A stretch of 64,000 bases of DNA from Chitinophaga sp. CF118 (GTDB lineage Bacteria > Bacteroidota > Bacteroidia > Chitinophagales > Chitinophagaceae). The notes below the pieces were generated by a model, which had not been told where the DNA came from, did not search any database, and saw only the letters and a list, made by a program, of their open reading frames with translations. Position numbers and translations under genes: made by a program. Below, piece after piece: positions 27,155 through 36,190 of the stretch (the stretch's first letter is position 1; each line of letters starts with the position of its first letter). The stretch is from contig NZ_FOMK01000003.1 of the NCBI RefSeq assembly GCF_900112615.1, positions 956,678 to 1,020,677 of the forward strand, written 5' to 3'.

Positions 27155-29653
27155 TCAGGACTTCATTTTTTTATAGGATCTCCAGTTAACCACAAAGCCA
27201 CCTATCAGTAATCCCAGCATAATAAAGTAACTAAACAAAGAAATCTTAATCCCACTATAATACACAGCAGGTTCAAATTTAAATGTGATCGTATGAGTGC
27301 CTGCTGGTACAATCATCCCTCTCAATGCATAATTAACACGGGAATAAGGTACTCGCTGATCATCAATAAAAGCTTTCCAACCATCTTTGTAATATACTTC
27401 AGAGAACACAGCGAACTGTGTTGCTGAGGCTGTTGATTTGTAGGAGATACTATTCAGGTTATTGGCAATAAGGTGTATAGATCCTGATGAATCAAACTGA
27501 GGAGTACCTTTTACATCTTGCTGATAACGTTGGTCAATTACAACTGTATCCCTGGTATTGAGTGTATTCAAAGCATTCATTTCTGCATCCGCATTGGGTA
27601 CCCATTTAATCTGCTTTACAAACCAGGCATTGCCCAGTGCATCCGGATTACGTTGTGCAACCGGTTGCCTGTCAGCTCCCGGTACAATAATATACTTCGT
27701 ATTCAGCATATTCAGCACCTGCAGGTTGTTACGACTAATCTGACGTTCTATGAGATCTTCATAGAGTTGAAGTTTAGCAGCATGATAACCACCCACGCTT
27801 TTGTGGAAGTAGGAGGTCATGGCATCCTGAAAAGGGCTACCAGTAAGGTTGAATACGCGGTAATAAGGATCTTTATCCTGTAATATCTGCTGATCGGCAG
27901 CAGAAGGTTGGAAAGGATTTCTATAACTGGTTTCATCCATGAAGCTCTCATCATTCAGGTATCGTTTGTCCACCTGCAGCAGATCTGTCATGATTAGGAG
28001 GATGATACCTATCGTAAACCATTGCGCTTTGATCTTGCCTTTAATAAAGAACCAGATGATACCGAAAGTAAGTACGCAGAATAAGAGTGAACGTAACACA
28101 TCGCTTCTATAGAGGCCCGCCCTGTCTTCCCGCAGGGCCTGCATAAGTCCGTCGGCAACGGAAGTATTACCCTGTACCATTTGTACAAGTTGCGCATGAA
28201 ACTGGTCGTCACTACCAGGATTATTCATGTTGCCTGTTGCATTGGTAAAGGGAAGGCTGCCGGACACAATCAGGAGCATTACCAGGATTCCGGCGGTGAT
28301 CATACCTGTCCACTTCAGTTTTTTCAGCAGTTCCTGCTTGGGAAGTTGACCATTGATCAGTTCATTCAGTGTCATCACTGCCAGTATCGCAAAAGATAAC
28401 TGTGGAATGATCAGTGCCTGTGAAGGTGCCCTGAACTTGTTATACAACGGGAAATGATCAAACATAAAGTAGTTGAATGCTTCCAGGTTGCTACCCCATG
28501 CAAGGAAGATACCCAGTATGGTGATACCCGTTAGCCACCATTTATGCCATGATTCGACGATGAAGAGTCCTAAAATAACCAGCAGGCATACAACAACACC
28601 CAGATAAACCGGACCGGAAGTTCCCAGCAGGGATTGATCTCCCCAGTAGAGATCCCATCTTTTAATCAGTTGTTCTGCCTGTGTGGGAGGAACGCCCAGC
28701 GATTCCAGTTGTTTGTAAGTAGCGGAACTGGTACTGAGAGATCCTGTAGAACTACCACCATATATATCAGGCGCAATGAGAGTAAATGTTTCAAACTTAC
28801 CGTAGCTCCATTGAAAGGCATAACCTTTATCAAGGCCATTAACCATTTTACTTTGTGAAGGAAGAGGTGTTAATTCTGATTTACCACCCCTGGTACTTGC
28901 TTTGGAATATTCGTAGGTACTCCATAGGCTCACCGCATTAGAGCCAAGCGAAAGTCCTACAGACATTGCTACCAGCAATGCCCCTGTAAGCAGGTGTTTA
29001 TACTCTTTCAGCCTTATACAATATACAGCAAATGCAATACCTATGATAGCAAGCATCAGAAAAAAGTAGTAAGTAATCTGCAGATGATTGGCAGCAACGA
29101 AGTAGGTCAGGAAAAGGGTCATGATCCCGCTTCCCAGCAGGTATTGTTTGCGTGTAATGAGTATGAGTCCCGCAATGACCGCCGGAAGGTATGCCAGGGA
29201 AAGCATTTTGGTATCATGGCCTGTAACAATGATGATAGGCGAGTAGCTGGCATATGTATATGCTACTGCACCAGCAAACCCGATCCAGGGATTTGCTCCC
29301 AGAACGATACAAAGAATATAGAAACAAAAGGCTGCCAGGAATAATACATTGATGGGCTTAGGTAAGCCTAATGATAATATAGCGGGAATATAACTATCAT
29401 AATTATACGGAGATTCCATGGACAACTGATAGGTAGGCATACCGCCAAACATACTGGTGGTCCATAAGGAGGTGATACCATGTGCCTGTTTATAATCCAG
29501 CGATTCCCTGGCCATCGCCTGCCATTGTACGTTATCACTCTGACTGAGGATCTTATTATCCAATACGGGTTTACAGTAAAGGACTGCCAACAGCAGTAAT
29601 GCCAGCACTGCAATCGCATGTGGCATCAGGGTTCTAAGCCAGTTGTTTTTCAT
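27155..29653 (-). CDS. YfhO-family multi-spanning membrane protein
   Basis: 832 residues with about a dozen hydrophobic helices from residue 10 to ~570 and one more near the C terminus (~805-825). The large segment between them is exported. Motifs such as PVLDNKILSQSDNVQWQAM, GGMPTYQL and the late FSEVYYKDGWKAFIDDQ match the YfhO family (PF09586), thought to resemble membrane glycosyltransferases of the GT-C type. In other bacteria such proteins glycosylate lipid-linked polymers; the function here is not known. It is transcribed 8 bp after a CNNM/CBS-domain gene, so both may form one unit. Confidence 0.85.
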   Translation of the reverse strand: MKNNWLRTLMPHAIAVLALLLLAVLYCKPVLDNKILSQSDNVQWQAMARESLDYKQAHGITSLWTTSMFGGMPTYQLSMESPYNYDSYIPAILSLGLPKPINVLFLAAFCFYILCIVLGANPWIGFAGAVAYTYASYSPIIIVTGHDTKMLSLAYLPAVIAGLILITRKQYLLGSGIMTLFLTYFVAANHLQITYYFFLMLAIIGIAFAVYCIRLKEYKHLLTGALLVAMSVGLSLGSNAVSLWSTYEYSKASTRGGKSELTPLPSQSKMVNGLDKGYAFQWSYGKFETFTLIAPDIYGGSSTGSLSTSSATYKQLESLGVPPTQAEQLIKRWDLYWGDQSLLGTSGPVYLGVVVCLLVILGLFIVESWHKWWLTGITILGIFLAWGSNLEAFNYFMFDHFPLYNKFRAPSQALIIPQLSFAILAVMTLNELINGQLPKQELLKKLKWTGMITAGILVMLLIVSGSLPFTNATGNMNNPGSDDQFHAQLVQMVQGNTSVADGLMQALREDRAGLYRSDVLRSLLFCVLTFGIIWFFIKGKIKAQWFTIGIILLIMTDLLQVDKRYLNDESFMDETSYRNPFQPSAADQQILQDKDPYYRVFNLTGSPFQDAMTSYFHKSVGGYHAAKLQLYEDLIERQISRNNLQVLNMLNTKYIIVPGADRQPVAQRNPDALGNAWFVKQIKWVPNADAEMNALNTLNTRDTVVIDQRYQQDVKGTPQFDSSGSIHLIANNLNSISYKSTASATQFAVFSEVYYKDGWKAFIDDQRVPYSRVNYALRGMIVPAGTHTITFKFEPAVYYSGIKISLFSYFIMLGLLIGGFVVNWRSYKKMKS

Positions 29654-29661
29654 AGAGTAGT

Positions 29662-30981
29662 TTAGTCTTCCTGTGATTTTTTTATATTACAAACATGTAC
29701 TTTGGCAATGCGGTGCTGGTCCATTTTCATTACTTCCAGTTTCAGGCCTCTCCAATTCAGGCTATCGCCATTTTCAGGAATTTTGCCCAGTTTATCGAGG
29801 ATAAAACCACCGAGTGTAACAAAAGACGTAACATTCGCTTTCTGCGGATCTGCATCTACCCCCATCAGTTCAAGGAATTCCACGAAGGGCAGTTGTCCGT
29901 CTACCAGCATACTACCATCATCATTTCTGATCACTTCATACTCAAACTCATTGGTTTCTGAAATGTCGCCCACGAGAGCATCCACGATGTCGTTGATGGT
30001 AACAAGTCCTTTGATAGATCCAAATTCGTCTACTACCATTGCCTGGTAGATCCTTTCTTTTTTGAAGAGTTCCAGTAGCTGGTAGGCGCGGTTATGTACG
30101 GTTACTACCAGCAGTTTCCTGCTGATGGCAGTGAGATTATTCACCGCACCATTAAAGTTTTCACTCAGCAGGTCTTTAGAGTATATGAAGCCGGTAGTAT
30201 TATCCAGATCGCCTTTTACCAGAGGATAAACAGTATGTTTCTGTGTAAGGATTTTTTGTTTGTTTATTTCCGGTGGATCTGTTACATCCAGCCATATCAC
30301 TTCATTACGCGGTGTCATGAGAGCAGATACCTGCCTGTCGCCCAGGTTAAAAACATTCTGGATCAGTGCTTTTTCTGTTTCTTCGATAACTCCTCCCTGA
30401 TGGCTTTCTGCAATGATTACACGCAGCTCTTCTTCTGTATGAATATCTTCATGTTCATGCATCGGTTTGATCCCTACGAGGCTCAGTATCACATTTGCCA
30501 GGCTGTTGAGAATCCATATGAAGGGGCGGAAAACAATATAAAATAATTTGAGTGGCAGTGCTACTGCAAAGGTAGTAGGTACCGGTTTGCGTATAGCCAG
30601 TGACTTAGGGGCCAGTTCTCCAAATACGATGTGGAGAATGGTGATGGTCATGAAGGCAACAGGCAATGCTGCTTTGTGCGCTGTTTCTTCAGACAGGCGC
30701 ATATTTAATGTGTTATTAAAAAGATCAATGATCAGGGTTGTCATTACTTTTTCTCCTACCCATCCAAGGCCCAGGGAGGCCAGGGTAATTCCTAATTGTG
30801 TAGCAGCCAGGTAACCGTCAAGGTTATTCAGAATACTTTTAGCTACCAGCGAAACAGTTTTGCTGCGGCCGGAACTCACTTCTATCTGCGAGGATCGGAC
30901 TTTAACAATTGCAAATTCTGCTGCCACGAAGAAGCCATTCAGCAGGACTAAAAAAATAGTAAAAAGTATGTCGATGGTCAT
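29662..30981 (-). CDS. CNNM/CBS-domain membrane protein (hemolysin / CorC family)
   Basis: 439 residues: a CNNM (DUF21) transmembrane domain (~1-190, starting DILFTIFLVLLNGFFVAAEFAIVKVR), a CBS pair (~205-330, MTPRNEVIWLDV, MVVDEFGSIKGLVTINDIV) and a CorC_HlyC domain (~345-430, DGSMLVDGQLPFVEF, TLGGFILDKLGKIP). Proteins of this family are linked to magnesium or cobalt efflux, though they are often annotated as hemolysins. The downstream yfhO-like gene starts 8 bp after its stop. Confidence 0.9.
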   Translation of the reverse strand: MTIDILFTIFLVLLNGFFVAAEFAIVKVRSSQIEVSSGRSKTVSLVAKSILNNLDGYLAATQLGITLASLGLGWVGEKVMTTLIIDLFNNTLNMRLSEETAHKAALPVAFMTITILHIVFGELAPKSLAIRKPVPTTFAVALPLKLFYIVFRPFIWILNSLANVILSLVGIKPMHEHEDIHTEEELRVIIAESHQGGVIEETEKALIQNVFNLGDRQVSALMTPRNEVIWLDVTDPPEINKQKILTQKHTVYPLVKGDLDNTTGFIYSKDLLSENFNGAVNNLTAISRKLLVVTVHNRAYQLLELFKKERIYQAMVVDEFGSIKGLVTINDIVDALVGDISETNEFEYEVIRNDDGSMLVDGQLPFVEFLELMGVDADPQKANVTSFVTLGGFILDKLGKIPENGDSLNWRGLKLEVMKMDQHRIAKVHVCNIKKSQED

Positions 30982-31017
30982 TAGTGTCTTAGTTAGTTAC
31001 AAAAAGCTTTTTATGGT

Positions 31018-31377
31018 TTAATTAGGTTTTGTTTTTGGTCTGTGAATATCGCCCCAATCGGAGATCACCTGCAGCATAGGTTGGAGGGACTGTCCGTTAC
31101 TGGTTAGTTCGTATTCTACACGGGGCGGAACTTCCGCATATACCAGTCGACTGATCAGCCCATCTTTTTCCAGCTCTCTTAACTGTAATACAAGGATTCT
31201 TTCAGAAACAGCCGGAATACTTTTTTTCAGTTCACTGTAACGCATTTTGCCTTCCAGCAAGCGCCATAATATGGCTGGTTTCCATCTTCCACCTATCAGG
31301 TCGAGTGTGTAAGCCATCCCACAATCACCTTGTATTTTTTCTCTGTTCAATGTATTAGTTGAGCTTTCTTTTCTCAT
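31018..31377 (-). CDS. HxlR-family winged-helix transcriptional regulator
   Basis: 119 residues with the HxlR signature GDCGMAYTLDLIGGRWKPAILWRLLEGKMRYSELKK in pieces: Cys19, the DLIGGRW helix, and the winged helix with RLVYAEVPPRVEYELT. Some HxlR proteins sense electrophiles or oxidants through one N-terminal Cys; the single Cys19 sits at that place. The gene is divergent from an SDR oxidoreductase gene with 96 bp between, the usual regulator/target layout of this family. Confidence 0.93.
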   Translation of the reverse strand: MRKESSTNTLNREKIQGDCGMAYTLDLIGGRWKPAILWRLLEGKMRYSELKKSIPAVSERILVLQLRELEKDGLISRLVYAEVPPRVEYELTSNGQSLQPMLQVISDWGDIHRPKTKPN

Positions 31378-31392
31378 TACTTACATTTTTGT

Positions 31393-31420
31393 CAGTACTG
31401 GACAATATTATCGGTACTGG
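31393..31420. promoter_or_regulatory. Paired palindromes: candidate HxlR operator
   Basis: CAGTACTG (31393-31400) is a perfect 8-bp palindrome, and CGGTACTG (31412-31419) differs from it by one base. Their centres are 19 bp apart, about two helical turns. They lie between the divergent hxlR and SDR genes, where a dimeric winged-helix regulator would bind. Confidence 0.5.
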
Positions 31421-31473
31421 TAAAATTAAGGCTAGCAGTTTACTTTTACAAACAATTAACAAAAAATATTATT

Positions 31474-32214
31474 ATGAAACAGCTTGAAAACAAAGTCGCA
31501 TTAGTAACCGGAGGTAGCAGAGGCATGGGAGCAGCCATTGTAAAGCGGCTGGCAGCACAGGGAGCAACAGTTGCATTTACCTATGTGAAATCGGCCGAAA
31601 AGGCACAGCAAATGGTCGCAGATCTGGCTCTCAGCGGGCATACAGCATTGGCCATTGAAGCTGATAGTGCTTCCCACATAGCGGTTACAGCTGCCGTAGA
31701 ACAGGTAGCAACTACCTACGGCCGTATAGACATATTGGTGAATAATGCCGGCATTTACTTTAGAAAGCCCCTGGCCGACCATTCAGCCGCTGATTATGAT
31801 CTAATGATGGATGTGAACGTAAAAGCCGTTTTCATGGCATCGCTGGCTACCATTCCTCATATGCCTACGGGAGGGAGGATGATCAGTATAGGAAGTAACC
31901 TGGCGGGCAGGGTAGTAGGCACAGGGGCAACACTGTATGCCATGAGTAAATCAGCATTAATTGGTTTTACAAAGGGAATGGCAAGAGAACTGGGACCTAA
32001 AGGGATCACAGTAAACCTGGTACAGCCCGGCCCGACAAATACTGATATGAATCCCGATAGCGGGGAGCATGCAGCAGCATTAAAAGGATTTATGGCATTG
32101 GGGCATTATGGCAATGTTGAAGATATTGCAGGGTTAGTGACTTTCCTTGCAGGAAAAGAAGGAGGCTTCATTACGGGTACTGAGTTGACGATAGACGGTG
32201 GGTTTAATACATGA
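31474..32214 (+). CDS. SDR-family NAD(P)-dependent oxidoreductase
   Basis: 246 residues of a classical short-chain dehydrogenase. The cofactor motif TGGSRGMG is at ~residues 13-20, NNAG at ~89-92, the catalytic Ser in ISIGSN, and the YxxxK pair in LYAMSKSA, ending with the family C terminus GTELTIDGGFNT. Members resemble 3-oxoacyl-ACP reductases but often reduce quinones or carbonyls. Being divergent from an HxlR regulator suggests induction by reactive carbonyl or oxidant (inference). Confidence 0.92.
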   Translation: MKQLENKVALVTGGSRGMGAAIVKRLAAQGATVAFTYVKSAEKAQQMVADLALSGHTALAIEADSASHIAVTAAVEQVATTYGRIDILVNNAGIYFRKPLADHSAADYDLMMDVNVKAVFMASLATIPHMPTGGRMISIGSNLAGRVVGTGATLYAMSKSALIGFTKGMARELGPKGITVNLVQPGPTNTDMNPDSGEHAAALKGFMALGHYGNVEDIAGLVTFLAGKEGGFITGTELTIDGGFNT

Positions 32215-32278
32215 TAAATGAATTTATCTGCTGAAGCCGCAAACTAGCCAGCTATCTGGCCACTTATTATCTTATTTT

Positions 32279-32315
32279 AACGGCTTATTAACCTTATAAA
32301 AGTTAATAAGCCGTT
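32279..32315. terminator. Perfect 14-bp hairpin between SDR gene and Cys-rich peptide gene
   Basis: Arms 32279-32292 and 32302-32315 (AACGGCTTATTAAC / GTTAATAAGCCGTT) pair perfectly around a 9-nt loop. It sits 64 bp after the SDR stop and 30 bp before the next ATG. No long T run follows on the plus strand, so it may serve as terminator or as a structured leader for the next gene. Confidence 0.6.
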
Positions 32316-32344
32316 ACTTAGTACTTCAATATAATAACCCCATT

Positions 32345-32530
32345 ATGAAGAAGTATCTCCTGCTAATCATACTACTTATTGCCGCTTTAGCCGGATATGC
32401 ATTACTCCATAAAGAAACCAGTACAGTACATGCTACCTGTCGTAAAGGCGGAGTATGTAACGCCTGTAAGAATTGTAAGTATTGCAAGAATTGCTCACAG
32501 AATGGCGGTACGTGTAGTGTGTGCCGGTAG
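32345..32530 (+). CDS. Small membrane-anchored Cys-rich protein
   Basis: 61 residues. Residues 4-21 form one hydrophobic helix after MKK, which could be a signal anchor or uncleaved signal. The remainder holds eight cysteines (32, 38, 41, 44, 47, 50, 57, 60) in the pattern C-x5-C-x2-C-x2-C-x2-C-x2-C-x6-C-x2-C, interspersed with Lys and Asn. Regular CxxC spacing suggests metal or cluster binding or a dense disulphide set outside the membrane. I recognise no family. The composition and the start after a promoter-sized gap support a real gene. Confidence 0.65.
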   Translation: MKKYLLLIILLIAALAGYALLHKETSTVHATCRKGGVCNACKNCKYCKNCSQNGGTCSVCR

Positions 32531-32923
32531 CTTACTATGCATAAGTAAATACATAGGTCTTTTACAAAAGATACTCGCTGAAAATCCAAGGAAAGTCGCC
32601 AATGTCTTTGACATGAAAAAACGTTTGTGCAGTTTTTAATGGTGTTCGTGTAGTTTGTTTGCGAAGCCCATGTAGTTTACCGGAATTGGAAATAAATCAG
32701 TACTTATATTGCAATTGAAATGTCCCTGAGTATAGGGCAAGTTGATAGCAAGTTAATAGTGAGTCTATAGTTGCTTCGTAGGTTGAACGCCCTTTGAACG
32801 TACCTTGAACACCCTTAGTTCGCATAAATGTGTTCAAAGGATGTTCAAGGTATGTGCTACGTATGTTCAAAGTATAAAGGCAATGCGAATTACCTGTTCT
32901 AATAATTAAAAAAGACAAACATT
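32531..32923. repeat. Intergenic region with helically phased 11-bp degenerate repeats
   Basis: No convincing gene. From 32739 to about 32881 the sequence can be written as successive 11-bp units: AGTTGATAG-like units first, then TTGAAC at 32783, 32794 and 32805, then its complement GTTCAA at 32832, 32843 and 32865. The two halves are therefore inverted with respect to each other and could fold. Further upstream TG(C/T)AGTTT occurs at 32628, 32649 and 32671, spaced 21-22 bp (two turns). Eleven is not a multiple of three, which argues against coding. Confidence 0.7.
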
Positions 32924-33316
32924 ATGAGTACGCAATTAAAAGAACTATCAGATCCGTTCATCATTGAAATTGCAAGTATCATTGGTGCCGTCAGTATTCT
33001 CTGCTATTTTTTATCCAGCAAGTATCTCCATACAACTGCACTCAGAATGCTGCCAAGAAAGGGAGCTACGATAAACAGCCATAACTGGCTGGTAGCGGCA
33101 CCTCCAACAAGCAATGCAGGACCAATACTCCGTGCCGGATTTACAGATACACCTGTAACCGGAATGCCTACAATATGTATAAGTACGAGGCTTAAACCGA
33201 TAGATAAACCTGCAAAACCACCATGTATGTTTTTGGAAGAAGTAGAGCCGAAAATAACGAACAGGAATATGAATGTAAAGATAGTCTCGGCAATAAAACC
33301 GGAAAGAAGGTTGTAA
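32924..33316 (+). other. Doubtful ORF, antisense to the aquaporin 3' end
   Basis: An open frame of 130 codons starts 80 bp before the aquaporin stop codon and runs antisense into it. The first ~30 residues (MSTQLKELSDPFIIEIASII and on to SILCYFL) look protein-like and follow an A-rich pre-start sequence, but the rest is dictated by the aquaporin complement. It could be the remnant of a truncated gene or chance. Confidence 0.15.
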
Positions 33317-33711
33317 TGCGCCGGTGAGGAAAGAGCATAGCCATTTTGCCCTAATCCATTATCGGCAATACTATATCCTTCTTTCCCCGTTGCAATAAGA
33401 AGCAGAATACCTGCACCGACAATAGCTCCTAATATTTGGGCGGTGATATAAACAACAGCTTCATCTGTCTTCATCCGGCCTGCTATAACCATACCAATAG
33501 AAATGGCCGGGTTGATATGACAGCCTGATATATGACCAATAGCATAAGCCATTGCCACAACAGACAAGCCGAATGCGAAGGATATACCTAATAAGCCAAC
33601 GCCGGTGGTGCCATTGGATCCTGCAATTACTGCGCTGCCACAGCCCATTAAAACTAATACCATTGTGCCAAAGAATTCAGCAGAGAATTTTGAAAAAGTA
33701 GTTGTTTTCAT
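33004..33711 (-). CDS. aqpZ: Aquaporin (MIP family, AqpZ-like)
   Basis: 235 residues with six membrane helices and two NPA half-helices: SGCHINPAIS (NPA at 67-69) and VSVNPARSIGP (191-193, followed by the selectivity Arg194). The N-terminal AEFFGTMVLVLMGCGSAV is typical of MIP channels. The arrangement is that of water-selective AqpZ rather than glycerol facilitators. It is monocistronic, and the 3' end faces the 11-bp repeat region. Confidence 0.92.
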   Translation of the reverse strand: MKTTTFSKFSAEFFGTMVLVLMGCGSAVIAGSNGTTGVGLLGISFAFGLSVVAMAYAIGHISGCHINPAISIGMVIAGRMKTDEAVVYITAQILGAIVGAGILLLIATGKEGYSIADNGLGQNGYALSSPAHYNLLSGFIAETIFTFIFLFVIFGSTSSKNIHGGFAGLSIGLSLVLIHIVGIPVTGVSVNPARSIGPALLVGGAATSQLWLFIVAPFLGSILSAVVWRYLLDKK

Positions 33712-33978
33712 AATAAGATTTAGATGATAAAAATGTGGTTAGTGATGTAGAAAAGGGGTGAAAAATTATTCACATGATAGAGAAACAGGATTAATCAGAA
33801 AAAGTTCGTGTTAGCATGTTTTTGATGATCTGTAGTCAAATATCCTGAAAATACTTTAAAGCGTCAATACTAATTGATTTTGAATCCAATCTTCCTCTTT
33901 TCAAAAAAAAAGAAACTTTTACCCAAAAAAATTATAGTTTAAGCGCTCCATTAAAGATCCACGAACCAAATTAACGTT

Positions 33979-36114
33979 ATGATCAAACATGTAGTCATTG
34001 CTTTTCTAGTACTGTTATGCCTGCCAGGATCCGTTCTCCGGGCACAAAAGAAGATTTCTGTAGAAACGGAACATCTGCAGTTATTACTATCCGTCAATGA
34101 AAAAGGGAAAGTATTCCAGAGTTACCTGGGAGAAAAACTGTCACAATATAATAGCGTTGAAACGGGCAGGCATGAAGCCTATGTTCCTGCCGGTACTAAT
34201 AACCTGTTTGAACCTGCCATCAGCGTTATGCATACAGATGGTAATCCTTCTCTTGAGCTGTTGTTTGCTGAAGAGAAAAAGGACAAAACGGATGATAATG
34301 TGACTGTCACTACGGTATCACTGAAAGATCCTAAGTATCCTTTTGAAGTATTGTTACACATTGCTGCTTATTACAGGGAAGATATCTTTAAAAGCTGGAC
34401 AGAGATCAAACATCAGGAGAAAGGTCCTGTTACTCTCTATAACTTTGCATCCTCCATGTTGCATTTCGATGCACATAAATACTGGCTGACCAACTTCCAT
34501 GGCGACTGGGCCGAAGAAATGAAGATGCAGGAGCATGAGCTGACAAGCGGTATCAAAATACTGGATACCAAACTGGGTACCAGGGCCGCTATGTATCAGG
34601 CTCCTTTTTTCTTCGTATCCCTGGATGAACCGGCTACAGAAACGCATGGAGCGCTGATTGCGGGTACACTTGCCTGGACTGGTAACTTCAGGTTCGCCTT
34701 TGAAGTGGATGAACAAAACTCTTTACGTGTAATTGCCGGTATGAATAACTACGCATCTCAGTATAAACTGCTCCCCGGGCAAGTATTCGAAACTCCTGCT
34801 TTTATCTTCACTTATTCTGCTGATGGTAAAGGAACTGCCAGCAGAAACTTTCACCACTGGGCAAGTACTTATGGAGTGCTGGATGGGGATACACAGAGAA
34901 CTGTTCTGCTGAATAACTGGGAAGCTACCGGCTTTGATTTCAATGAAGAAAAGCTGGCCGGTTTGTTTGATAATACTAAAAAACTGGGTGCAGATCTTTT
35001 TCTGCTGGATGATGGCTGGTTCGCTAATAAATATCCCCGGAATGATGATCATACCGGATTGGGCGACTGGCAGGAGAATAAAACCAAATTACCTAATGGT
35101 ATTGGTCATCTTGTAAAAACGGCTACAGGAAAGAATATCAAATTCGGAATATGGGTGGAACCGGAAATGGTGAATCCTAAAAGTGAGCTATATGAAAAAC
35201 ATCCCGACTGGATCCTGAAATTGCCAAACAGGGAAGAAGACTACTTCCGTAATCAACTGGTACTGGATCTGATCAATCCTAAAGTACAGGATTTTGTATT
35301 TGGGGTATTGGATAATATGCTGACTGCCAATCCTGGTATTGCCTATATCAAGTGGGATTGTAACCGGATGATCACTAATGGCTGGTCTCCTTATCTGAAA
35401 GACAACCAGTCTGCTTTATATATTGAATATACCCGTAGCCTCTACCAGGTGCTTAAACGCTTACGGGCGAAGTATGCACATCTTCCCATAATGCTTTGCT
35501 CTGGCGGCGGTGGTCGCATCGATTATGGTGCTTTGCCTTATTTCACTGAATTCTGGCCAAGCGATGATACAGATGGATTTGAAAGAGTAATGATTCAATG
35601 GGGTTACTCTTATTTCTTCCCCTCTTTTACGGTAGCCAATCACGTTACTTCATGGGGTAAACAATCACTTAAATTCCGGACGGATGTGGCGATGATGGGA
35701 CGTTTGGGATATGATATCAACCTGGATAAATTCAGCGATGCAGAGTGGCAGTTCAGTCAGCAGGCGGTGAAGGACTATAAACGTTTATACCCTGTTATCA
35801 GTCATGGTGACTTGTACAGGTTAATCTCTCCTTACCAGGAAAACAGGGCCGTATTAATGTATGCCTCTAAAGAAAAAGCAGTGTTATTCTCTTACACTTT
35901 GCATTCCCGTTATGGTGAGAGTTTTGAACTGGTGAAATTACAGGGGCTAGATCCTAAAAAGCAGTATCAATTGCAGGAGATTAATCTGGAAAAAGGAAGA
36001 TCATCTTCATTATCAGGAAAGGTATATGGAGGAGATTACCTGATGAAGGTAGGATTACCTGTAACTTCCAGGAATGAATTATCCAGTATGGTACTTGAGA
36101 TAACAGCGCAATAA
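33979..36114 (+). CDS. GH36 alpha-galactosidase, exported
   Basis: 711 residues with a signal peptide (cleavage near residue 22). The N-terminal beta-sandwich is followed by the (beta/alpha)8 barrel with GH36 hallmarks: LFLLDDGWF, FGIWVEPEMVNP, YIKWDCNR (nucleophile Asp460), CSGGGGRID and the acid/base loop SDDTDGFER (Asp529/530). The spacing of nucleophile and acid/base fits family members. It would release terminal alpha-1,6-galactose from raffinose-type sugars, galactomannan or glycoconjugates in the periplasm. It is a stand-alone gene closed by a hairpin. Confidence 0.92.
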   Translation: MIKHVVIAFLVLLCLPGSVLRAQKKISVETEHLQLLLSVNEKGKVFQSYLGEKLSQYNSVETGRHEAYVPAGTNNLFEPAISVMHTDGNPSLELLFAEEKKDKTDDNVTVTTVSLKDPKYPFEVLLHIAAYYREDIFKSWTEIKHQEKGPVTLYNFASSMLHFDAHKYWLTNFHGDWAEEMKMQEHELTSGIKILDTKLGTRAAMYQAPFFFVSLDEPATETHGALIAGTLAWTGNFRFAFEVDEQNSLRVIAGMNNYASQYKLLPGQVFETPAFIFTYSADGKGTASRNFHHWASTYGVLDGDTQRTVLLNNWEATGFDFNEEKLAGLFDNTKKLGADLFLLDDGWFANKYPRNDDHTGLGDWQENKTKLPNGIGHLVKTATGKNIKFGIWVEPEMVNPKSELYEKHPDWILKLPNREEDYFRNQLVLDLINPKVQDFVFGVLDNMLTANPGIAYIKWDCNRMITNGWSPYLKDNQSALYIEYTRSLYQVLKRLRAKYAHLPIMLCSGGGGRIDYGALPYFTEFWPSDDTDGFERVMIQWGYSYFFPSFTVANHVTSWGKQSLKFRTDVAMMGRLGYDINLDKFSDAEWQFSQQAVKDYKRLYPVISHGDLYRLISPYQENRAVLMYASKEKAVLFSYTLHSRYGESFELVKLQGLDPKKQYQLQEINLEKGRSSSLSGKVYGGDYLMKVGLPVTSRNELSSMVLEITAQ

Positions 36115-36123
36115 GATATAATG

Positions 36124-36163
36124 AACACTTTGGAAAGTAGGATTATACTTTTCAAAGTGTTTT
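36124..36163. terminator. Bidirectional hairpin between GH36 and DUF1304 genes
   Basis: Arms 36124-36139 and 36146-36161 (AACACTTTG...AAAGTA with TACTTT...CAAAGTGTT, one mismatch) precede a TTTTCTT tract and lie between convergent genes. Confidence 0.75.
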
Positions 36164-36190
36164 CTTAAATGCCAGAGGTAAGTCGATAAA

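Noticed and set aside
32739..32881. 11-bp repeats as a CRISPR array
   Set aside because: Units are far too short, contiguous without spacers, degenerate, and there are no cas genes nearby.
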